Shown piece after piece: positions 1-5,486 of a DNA stretch of 64,000 nucleotides. The position numbers and the translations under genes were made by a program. Positions within the stretch are counted from its first letter, which is position 1. Every line of letters starts with the position of its first letter. The stretch comes from an uncultured Bacteroidota bacterium (GTDB lineage Bacteria > Bacteroidota > Bacteroidia > Bacteroidales > WCHB1-69): NCBI GenBank assembly GCA_902786595.1, contig CADADB010000002.1, forward strand, positions 94,011 through 158,010, written 5' to 3'. The notes below the pieces were generated by a model. That model saw only the letters and a list, made by a program, of their open reading frames with translations, was not told where the DNA came from and made no database searches.

Positions 1-1
1 C

Positions 2-232
2 ATCATCACGCTGGCATTCGTCTCGTTAATCTTCATCTTCGGTCAGATGAACCCGGTCATTGGCTGGGCAGTCTCTCCGGTTTCTATTTTCTTCTACATC
101 TTCATGGGTCTGATGGAGCTCTTGGTCGCGTTCATCCAGGCGTTCGTGTTCACGTTGTTAAGCGCGATGTACATCGGCATGGCCATCGGTGAGGAGGAAC
201 ACGAAGAGAAAACAGCAGTAGTGGAGGCGTAA
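2..232 (+). CDS. atpB: F0F1 ATP synthase subunit a, C-terminal part
   Basis: The frame is open from the left edge, so only the last 76 residues of the membrane subunit a are present. Subunit a forms the proton half-channels that face the c-ring. The visible part has two hydrophobic segments, one around ITLAFVSLIFIFG and a long one around SIFFYIFMGLMELLVAFIQAFVFTLL, then a short acidic tail. The pattern MELLVAFIQAFVFTLLSAMYIG is typical of the last helix of AtpB, with the conserved Gln of the AFIQAFVF motif. The call is secured by atpE and atpF directly downstream in the usual B-E-F order. The gap to atpE is 82 bp and is largely filled by a heptad repeat array. Confidence 0.93.
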   Translation: MITLAFVSLIFIFGQMNPVIGWAVSPVSIFFYIFMGLMELLVAFIQAFVFTLLSAMYIGMAIGEEEHEEKTAVVEA

Positions 233-239
233 ACAGTTG

Positions 240-274
240 ACCCTTAACCCTTAACCCTTAAACCTTAAACCTAC
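240..274 (+). repeat. Heptad tandem array A (ACCCTTA)
   Basis: Five 7-bp units lie between atpB and atpE: ACCCTTA three times, then AACCTTA and AACCTAC. There is no opposite-sense arm here. The array starts 8 bp after the atpB stop codon. It belongs to the window-wide set described in the findings. Confidence 0.85.
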
Positions 275-296
275 AGATAGTAACCCTTTTTAATAA

Positions 297-590
<294 letters not shown>

Positions 591-595
591 TGAAC

Positions 596-636
596 GGAAA
601 AGTTCCTTCGCGGTTGGCGGAGGAACTTTCCTTTTT
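596..636 (+). terminator. Terminator-like hairpin between atpE and atpF
   Basis: The arms GGAAAAGTTCCT and AGGAACTTTCC pair with one bulged A around a 13-nt loop and are followed by CTTTTT. It starts 6 nt after the atpE stop, inside the operon. It looks like a partial terminator or an mRNA-stabilising 3' end. Confidence 0.75.
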
Positions 637-663
637 AGTTGTAAATCAAAAAATTAAACATAT

Positions 664-1158
664 ATGGAATTGATAAAACCCTCATTCGGACTCATCTTTT
701 GGATGCTCATCGGATTTGGCATTCTCTTCTTCATCTTGGCGAAATTCGCATGGCCGATCATCACCAACGGCATTGCTTCTCGCAACAAAAAGATTGCCGA
801 CCAGTTGGAAGAGGCCGCCAAAATTCACGAAGAGATGCAGTCTTTGAACAAGAAACATGAGGAAATGATGGCCCAAGCCAAAGCTGAGCGCGATGCACTT
901 CTTGCCGAAGCCCGCAAAGTGAGCGATGAGATGTACGAGAAGGCCAAACTCAAAGCTTCCGCTGAAAGCCAGGCGATGATTGAAGACGCCAAAAAAGCTA
1001 TCTACTTTGAGAAAATGAAGGCCATCACCGATGCCAAGAACGCCATCGCCAATTTCTCCATCGACATCGCCCAAAAGGTGATTACTGAAGAGCTGAAAGA
1101 CCGCGAAAAACAGGAAGAACTTGTGGAAAAATGGCTTGAAGATTGCCATTTCAACTAA
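664..1158 (+). CDS. atpF: F0F1 ATP synthase subunit b
   Basis: Subunit b is the peripheral stalk that holds the F1 head to subunit a. The 164-residue product has one N-terminal membrane helix (GLIFWMLIGFGILFFILAKFAW, residues about 9-30) and then a long, charged, Ala-rich helix up to about residue 145, which is the classic b layout and length. The start ATG lies 73 bp after atpE. In most Bacteroidales loci the next gene would be atpH. Here the frame ends and a promoter for an unrelated peptidase gene follows within 6 bp; atpH, atpA and atpG lie at 18-21 kb on the other strand. Confidence 0.93.
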   Translation: MELIKPSFGLIFWMLIGFGILFFILAKFAWPIITNGIASRNKKIADQLEEAAKIHEEMQSLNKKHEEMMAQAKAERDALLAEARKVSDEMYEKAKLKASAESQAMIEDAKKAIYFEKMKAITDAKNAIANFSIDIAQKVITEELKDREKQEELVEKWLEDCHFN

Positions 1159-1163
1159 TTTTG

Positions 1164-1171
1164 TATTTTTG
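1164..1171 (+). promoter_or_regulatory. -7 box TATTTTTG for the C1 peptidase gene
   Basis: It matches the Bacteroidetes -7 consensus TAnnTTTG and sits 37 bp upstream of the peptidase ATG, only 6 bp after the atpF stop. It shows that the peptidase gene is not simply the next gene of the ATPase operon. Confidence 0.7.
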
Positions 1172-1207
1172 CACTTTAATTTTATCACTTAAATAAGCAT
1201 TATTCAA

Positions 1208-2431
1208 ATGAAAAAACTATCCGTATTATTGGTAACAGCCGCATTGCTTGCCTGCAATGTCTCTTTCGCCCAAGACAAAGAGAAAACGGAAGAGGAAGGC
1301 TACATCTTCAAAATCACGAAAGAGTTGCCCGTCACTTCTGTCAAGGACCAAAACCGTGCCGGCACATGCTGGTGCTACTCCGGTTTGGCATTCCTCGAAT
1401 CTGAACTTCTCCGTATGGGAAAAGGCGAGTATGACCTTTCGGAAATGTACATTGTGGCAAACACTTACAATGACAGAGCCAAAGCAGCCGTCCGTATGCA
1501 CGGCGACGTTTCCTTCTCACAAGGCGGTTCTTTCTACGATGTGATTTACGGTATGAAGGCGTTCGGTCTGGTTCCTGAAGCCGAGATGCGTCCGGGTGCC
1601 GCTTATGGTGACACGCTTTCTGATCACGGCGAACTTTCCGACATCACCGATGCCATCGTGGATGCCATCGCCAAGAAAGAGCACAAAAAACTGCAATGTG
1701 ACGCCAACGGCAATCCCCTTTGGTTGAAGGCCGTTTCTGCTGTCCATGAGATTTACCTCGGCCAATGCCCGAAGGAATTCTCCTACAAGGGCGTGACCTA
1801 CACCCCGCAATCCTTCTACAACTCACTGGGTCTCAATCCTGATGATTATGTCTCCATCACTTCCTACACGCATCATCCTTTCTATGAGAAATTCGTGCTG
1901 GAAATCCAAGACAACTGGCGTTGGGGTCAATCCTACAATGTGCCGTTGGATGAAATGATGCAGATTTTCGACTATGCCATCGACAATGGTTACACCATCG
2001 CTTGGGGTTCCGACGTTTCCGAACCCGGTTTCCGCAACAACATCAAGAACGGTTTTTGTGTGCTTCCCGACCTCGAGGCCAAAGCTCAGGTTGGCAGCGA
2101 CATGGCTCACTGGACTGGTTTGACGACCACCGAGCGTAATAAAGAGTCCCAGACCAAACCCACGCCGCAACGCTGGGTCACGCAAGAAGAGCGCCAAGCC
2201 GCTTACGACAACTGGGAGACCACCGACGACCACGGCATGTTGATCTACGGCAAGGCCACCGACCAAATGGGTAACGAATACTACATGGTGAAGAATTCTT
2301 GGGGCAAATACGGAAAATATGACGGTATGTTCTATGTCTCTAAAGCATTCGCCCGCTACAAAACCATGAACATCCTCGTCCACAAGGACGGTATCCCGAA
2401 AGATATCAAGAAGAAATTGGGCATTAAATAG
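1208..2431 (+). CDS. Secreted C1 cysteine peptidase (bleomycin hydrolase / PepC-like)
   Basis: The product is a papain-fold aminopeptidase of 407 residues, with a signal peptide at residues 1-21 (LLACNVSFAQ). The catalytic set is visible: Gln48 (oxyanion hole) and Cys54 in DQNRAGTCWCYSG, a His around residue 341 in DDHGMLIYG, and an Asn around residue 363 in VKNSWGKYG. Length and motif spacing match the C1B (bleomycin hydrolase/PepC) group rather than short papains. C1B enzymes trim peptides from the N-terminus; in asaccharolytic Bacteroidales, periplasmic or outer-membrane forms take part in peptide feeding. Cys16 lies inside the signal peptide but the following sequence does not make a convincing lipobox, so a soluble periplasmic or exported form is more likely. 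The gene has its own promoter. Confidence 0.9.
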   Translation: MKKLSVLLVTAALLACNVSFAQDKEKTEEEGYIFKITKELPVTSVKDQNRAGTCWCYSGLAFLESELLRMGKGEYDLSEMYIVANTYNDRAKAAVRMHGDVSFSQGGSFYDVIYGMKAFGLVPEAEMRPGAAYGDTLSDHGELSDITDAIVDAIAKKEHKKLQCDANGNPLWLKAVSAVHEIYLGQCPKEFSYKGVTYTPQSFYNSLGLNPDDYVSITSYTHHPFYEKFVLEIQDNWRWGQSYNVPLDEMMQIFDYAIDNGYTIAWGSDVSEPGFRNNIKNGFCVLPDLEAKAQVGSDMAHWTGLTTTERNKESQTKPTPQRWVTQEERQAAYDNWETTDDHGMLIYGKATDQMGNEYYMVKNSWGKYGKYDGMFYVSKAFARYKTMNILVHKDGIPKDIKKKLGIK

Positions 2432-2463
2432 CTTATTGGCTTTTGGCTATTAGCTGTTAGCCT
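2429..2463 (+). repeat. Heptad tandem array B (TTGGCTA/TTAGCTG)
   Basis: Five 7-bp units (TAGCTTA, TTGGCTT, TTGGCTA, TTAGCTG, TTAGCCT) begin at the TAG stop codon of the peptidase gene, so the stop is part of the first unit. Confidence 0.8.
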
Positions 2464-2477
2464 ATTTATCCCTTTAT

Positions 2478-2505
2478 GTAGAGACGCAATGCATTGCGTC
2501 TCTAC
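2478..2505. repeat. 28-nt palindrome of the GTAGAGACG class
   Basis: A perfect palindrome with half-site GTAGAGACGCAATG. Relatives lie at 21872-21899 and 62991-63017. It stands after the peptidase stop codon, where it could act as a transcript-end hairpin, but the sequence conservation between loci points to a dispersed REP-like element. Confidence 0.85.
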
Positions 2506-2538
2506 GTATTTTAAATATGTATCTTTTCTAAAAAAATG

Positions 2539-2546
2539 TATTTTTG
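2539..2546 (+). promoter_or_regulatory. -7 box TATTTTTG upstream of cobalamin riboswitch 1
   Basis: TAnnTTTG match about 10 bp before the first paired region of the riboswitch, so transcription would start within or just before the aptamer. Confidence 0.65.
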
Positions 2547-2554
2547 CCACAGCA

Positions 2555-2746
2555 AAGTGGTGAAGGATTTTATAGGCTAAAATCCTGAGAGGGAAGCAGG
2601 TGAAAGTCCTGCACAGTGCCCGCTGCTGTAAGTTCTGGAAACGGATCCGCAAAATGTCACTGTCGAAAGACGGGAAGGCGCGGTTCCAGGAACAAGTCAG
2701 AAAACCTGCCACGTTGTGTTGTTATCGCTTCGGGAGGTAGGCGGAT
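2555..2746 (+). ncRNA. Cobalamin (AdoCbl-type) riboswitch 1
   Basis: The conserved cobalamin aptamer core is visible: GGGAAGCAGGTGAAAGTCC, then CCCGCTGCTGTAA, a TGTCACTG segment, GGGAAGGC and the B12-box region AGTCAGAAAACCTGCC, closing with CTTCGGGAGGTAGGCGG. Downstream are two short hairpins that may form the expression platform: AAGAG/CTCTT (2751-2772) and GCATTT/AAATGC (2793-2814). The second includes the ATG at 2811. Ligand binding would be expected to hide the start of the downstream BtuG-like gene. A near copy lies at 5093-5287. Confidence 0.95.
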
Positions 2747-2810
2747 GCAAAAGAGACCCTTACCGCGCTCTTCATTCCAAACTTTGACCGAAGCATTTGT
2801 CAAACCCTAA

Positions 2811-3923
2811 ATGCCGAGGATTATGCGTTTATGGAACTTTCTGAAAAACAATGTTTTATGGGTGTTTTTATTGCCCTTGCTTGCTGCATCGTGCCATCGT
2901 CCAGGACCCGAGCCCGAGCCAGAACCCCAGCCCGATGCTTACGCCAAAGGGATGTATATCCTGAACGAGGGGCTTTTCCAGCTGAACAACAGCACCTTGT
3001 CGTATTATGATTTCACGACGGGAAAACTCACCGAGAACATTTTCTTGGATGTCAATCACCGAGGATTAGGTGATGTAGGCAACGATTTGCAAAGTTACGG
3101 CTCGAAACTGTACTGCGTGGTCAACAACTCCAACATCGTGGAGGTGATGGACTTCAGTACCGCAAAGTCGCTGAAGACCATCAATCTGAACGGCAAGCAA
3201 CCGCGCCGTCTCGCCTTTTTGGACGGCAAGGCATATATTTCCTGCTTCGATGGCGATGTAGTGCGTGTCGATACGGCCAGTCTGGAAATAGAGGCCTCCG
3301 TTCATGCTGGCCGCAACCCCGACGGCATCTGTGTCTGTAACGGCAAACTCTATGTCTGCAACTCCGGCGGTCTTGACTACCCGAATTACGGCAACACCGT
3401 TTCAGTCATCGATCCTGTCTCTTTCACTGTTACAAAGGACATCACAGTAGTTCTCAACCCAACCCGCGTGAAGGCCTACAACGATCGTTACGTCTATGTG
3501 GTCTCTAACGGCAACTACGGTGATGTGCCATATACTTTCCAAAAGATTGATTGTCAGACCGATGAAATAGTGAAAAGCTACGATCTTGAAGTTTACAATT
3601 TTGACATTTACCAGAATTTGGCATACATCTATTCCTACAATTTTTCCGCCATGACCTCTTGGATCAAGGTGCTGAATCTGGAAACGGACGAAGTGGTGAA
3701 AGAGCAGTTCATCAGCGACGGCACGCAGCTGCAGACACCTTACAACATCAAGGTAAACCCCTTGAACGGAGATGTTTATATCACCGATGCGGGTTCCTAT
3801 ACGGCCAACGGCGATGTCTATTGCTTTGACAGTAAGGGTAAAAAGAAATTCTCATTCGAGGCGGGGCTGTGTCCGGCATCGATGGTGTTCGACTTCGGCG
3901 AGCAGGATATCGCGAAAAGGTGA
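2811..3923 (+). CDS. BtuG-like surface lipoprotein with YncE-type beta-propeller
   Basis: A lipoprotein of 370 residues: a hydrophobic stretch (NNVLWVFLLPLLAASC) ends in a lipobox Cys, followed by a Pro-Glu-rich linker (EPEPEPQ). The rest is a YncE-like beta-propeller with repeated short blades such as GDVVRVDTASLEIEASVHAG, KLYVCNSGG and NTVSVIDPVSFTVTKDI. In Bacteroides, BtuG is a surface beta-propeller that captures cobalamin for the TonB receptor BtuB, and the riboswitch directly upstream supports that role here. No btuB is in the window. Two starts are possible: ATG 2811, inside a riboswitch hairpin, and ATG 2823 behind GAGGA. The MPRI...FLKNN pattern kept in the copy at 5355 slightly favours 2811. 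A conserved 3' element and a terminator follow. Cobalamin binding itself is inference from family and context. Confidence 0.8.
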   Translation: MPRIMRLWNFLKNNVLWVFLLPLLAASCHRPGPEPEPEPQPDAYAKGMYILNEGLFQLNNSTLSYYDFTTGKLTENIFLDVNHRGLGDVGNDLQSYGSKLYCVVNNSNIVEVMDFSTAKSLKTINLNGKQPRRLAFLDGKAYISCFDGDVVRVDTASLEIEASVHAGRNPDGICVCNGKLYVCNSGGLDYPNYGNTVSVIDPVSFTVTKDITVVLNPTRVKAYNDRYVYVVSNGNYGDVPYTFQKIDCQTDEIVKSYDLEVYNFDIYQNLAYIYSYNFSAMTSWIKVLNLETDEVVKEQFISDGTQLQTPYNIKVNPLNGDVYITDAGSYTANGDVYCFDSKGKKKFSFEAGLCPASMVFDFGEQDIAKR

Positions 3924-3972
3924 CCCTTTTATATTAATGAGTAGCCGGCTATGGAATGAGTGGCCGGCTGAA
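3921..3972 (+). repeat. Duplicated 3' element, copy 1 (tandem AATGAGTRGCCGGCT)
   Basis: Directly after the BtuG-like stop codon: CCCTTTTATATTAATGAG, then GTAGCCGGCT and a second GAGTGGCCGGCT. The same order and nearly the same bases follow the stop codon of the second riboswitch-controlled gene (7892-7943). The two are followed by terminators with different stems. Confidence 0.85.
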
Positions 3973-3976
3973 ACAG

Positions 3977-4004
3977 AAAAGGCGTCGCGGTTGCGGCGCC
4001 TTTT
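3977..4004. terminator. Bidirectional rho-independent terminator
   Basis: The arms AAAAGGCGTCGC and GCGGCGCCTTTT form a 12-bp stem with one wobble and a GGTT loop. The A-run and T-run make it usable by both the BtuG-like gene and the leftward yitT gene that ends at 4016. Confidence 0.88.
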
Positions 4005-4015
4005 CTGAATTGCTA

Positions 4016-4978
4016 TTACCGGTGGTGAAGTTCTTCTTCCAGTTGCTTGCGCTTTTTGCCGCTGAACCAAAGTCCATAAACCTCACTCACATTGCTGGCG
4101 GTGGTGAAAGCGTTAATGCTCTCTTGTTTCATCCAAGCCAGCAGTTCACTGAATTCTTCGTTGCCGAGCAGAACTTCGAGTTCGATGCTCTTTTCCCCGC
4201 TATAGCCGCCAATAACCTCATATAGCGTACACCCGCGGTGAAGATGATTGACGATGAACTCACGAACCCGTTCGTAATCCTTCGACACGATACAGACCCG
4301 TTTGCGTTTGCCTAAAGCAGCGGTGAAATAATCCACAACAAGTCCGTTGATCCAGGTGCCGATAAGACCGATGATGACCATGCGGAAAGGATTGATGAAG
4401 AAGGCGGTACAACAGATCATCGCGCCCGCAATGCTCACCGAAGTTCCGATGTCGAAGTGCAAATACTTGTTCACGATCTTCGCGAGAATGTCCAACCCGC
4501 CGGTGGAGGCGTTGATGCTGAACATCAGGGCCTGCGATGCGGAAAGCAGCAGCACGAAGCAGCAGAGGTCAAACCAGGGATCGCCCATCACGGAAGGCGT
4601 GCCGGTGACGGGGTTGGCACTGGCGAGGTTCTGCCACGGATAAACCCAATTCCAAAAGTCCGTCAACGGACCGAGGATCAATGCGGTGTAAACGGTCTTT
4701 GCGCCAAATTCATTACCTATCAGTATGAACGCCAAAATCAGCAGAAAGATGTTGATTCCCATGATCCATGTGCCTAAACTGCCGCCAAAGATATTGCTCA
4801 GCACGATGCTCAAACCGGAAATGGTTCCGATAATCAGCTTGCTCGGCACAAGGAAATAATAGACGGCGGCGGCGGTAACCAACATACCCAACGTCATGAT
4901 TACAAGCTCTTTCCAAAATTTAAACGTCCCTAAATAATGGATAAAATCGATGATTGATTCTTTGATTTTTATATTCAT
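4016..4978 (-). CDS. YitT family membrane protein (DUF2179), copy 1
   Basis: A protein of 320 residues with five or six membrane helices in the first 210 residues (FWKELVIMTLGMLVTAAAVYYFL onward), then a soluble DUF2179 domain (RVREFIVNHLHRGCTLYEVIGGYSGEKSIELEVLL). YitT proteins are integral membrane proteins of uncertain function. The frame can be extended to a TTG at 5026, but that codon lies inside a leftward -7 box (5024-5031), so the ATG at 4978 is taken as the start. It is transcribed away from riboswitch 2 and ends at a shared terminator. A paralogue is at 21896-22837. It sits between the two cobalamin-controlled genes, but nothing in the sequence links it to cobalamin. Confidence 0.85.
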   Translation of the reverse strand: MNIKIKESIIDFIHYLGTFKFWKELVIMTLGMLVTAAAVYYFLVPSKLIIGTISGLSIVLSNIFGGSLGTWIMGINIFLLILAFILIGNEFGAKTVYTALILGPLTDFWNWVYPWQNLASANPVTGTPSVMGDPWFDLCCFVLLLSASQALMFSINASTGGLDILAKIVNKYLHFDIGTSVSIAGAMICCTAFFINPFRMVIIGLIGTWINGLVVDYFTAALGKRKRVCIVSKDYERVREFIVNHLHRGCTLYEVIGGYSGEKSIELEVLLGNEEFSELLAWMKQESINAFTTASNVSEVYGLWFSGKKRKQLEEELHHR

Positions 4979-5023
4979 ATATTTTACTATTGAAATTTTT
5001 ATATATCTGAATTTTATTTGTGG

Positions 5024-5031
5024 CAAAAGTA
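5024..5031 (-). promoter_or_regulatory. -7 box TACTTTTG for yitT copy 1
   Basis: TAnnTTTG on the minus strand. It overlaps the TTG codon that would give the longest frame and so decides in favour of the ATG at 4978. Confidence 0.7.
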
Positions 5032-5079
5032 CAAAAAACTATTATGCTAAAAGCACTCCCGTCATATTTGAAAAAATCC

Positions 5080-5087
5080 TATCTTTG
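5080..5087 (+). promoter_or_regulatory. -7 box TATCTTTG upstream of cobalamin riboswitch 2
   Basis: Perfect TAnnTTTG match with a TTTG about 10 bp further upstream, just before the riboswitch. It is divergent from the yitT promoter at 5024-5031. Confidence 0.75.
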
Positions 5088-5092
5088 CCGCT

Positions 5093-5287
5093 GCAAAGTG
5101 GTGAGGGATTTTAGTCGCTAAAATCCTGAGAGGGAAACAGGTGCGAATCCTGTACAGTACCCGCTGCTGTGAGTTCCGCAAAGAAGAACAGCAATATGTC
5201 ACTGTCGAAAGATGGGAAGACGCTGCTCCGGAACGAGTCAGAAAACCTGCCATTTGCGTGTTGTTATCGCTTCGGGAGGTAGGCGGA
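5093..5287 (+). ncRNA. Cobalamin riboswitch 2
   Basis: The same core as riboswitch 1: GGGAAACAGGTGCGAATCC, CCCGCTGCTGTGA, TGTCACTG, GGGAAGAC, AGTCAGAAAACCTGCC and CTTCGGGAGGTAGGCGG. Many differences fall in stems and loops, so the copies are diverged but both look functional. The two platform hairpins are also kept (AAGAG/CTCTT, and GCATT at 5337-5341 with AATGC at 5354-5358), followed by a remnant of the BtuG-like gene start. Confidence 0.95.
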
Positions 5288-5354
5288 TGCAAAAGAGACC
5301 CTAATCGCGCTCTTCATTCCTTTTATATTGTCCGAAGCATTTTGTCAAACCTGA

Positions 5355-5483
5355 ATGCCGAGGATATGCGTTTATGGTACTTTTCTGAAAAACAACAAAC
5401 ATATACCGATTTTCTTCGGTCAGTTCCCCTATTCACTATTCCCCAATCACTATTCACTGATCACAATTAAACAAACAGTATAA
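5355..5483 (+). pseudogene. Vestigial start of a BtuG-like gene, possible 42-codon leader ORF
   Basis: The ATG at 5355 opens a 42-codon frame beginning MPRICVYGTFLKNN. The true gene after riboswitch 1 begins MPRIMRLWNFLKNN. The DNA aligns over about 40 bp with one base lost and one gained, so the frame is lost in the middle and regained at FLKNN; after that the similarity ends. The frame stops at 5481-5483, three bases before the ATG of the T9SS protein gene, so ribosomes reading it could re-initiate there. A second overlapping frame from ATG 5366 (MRLWYFSEKQQ) runs to 5470. This is best read as a duplicated control region that took the neighbour's first codons along. Whether the leader is translated is open. 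Confidence 0.7.
5429..5470 (+). repeat. Heptad tandem array P (CTATTCA)
   Basis: Six 7-bp units (CTATTCA, CTATTCC, CCAATCA, CTATTCA, CTGATCA, CAATTAA) lie between the vestigial gene start and the T9SS protein ATG, inside the possible leader ORF. Confidence 0.75.
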
Positions 5484-5486
5484 ATT

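Noticed and set aside
2616-2810. 64-codon open frame inside cobalamin riboswitch 1
   Set aside because: It is made of the conserved aptamer bases; the riboswitch explains the sequence.
4979-5026. Longer YitT start at TTG 5026
   Set aside because: The codon is part of the minus-strand -7 box TACTTTTG; the ATG at 4978 is used.
5141-5470. 109-codon open frame through riboswitch 2
   Set aside because: Most of it is aptamer. Only the part from 5355 on is kept, as the vestigial gene start and possible leader.
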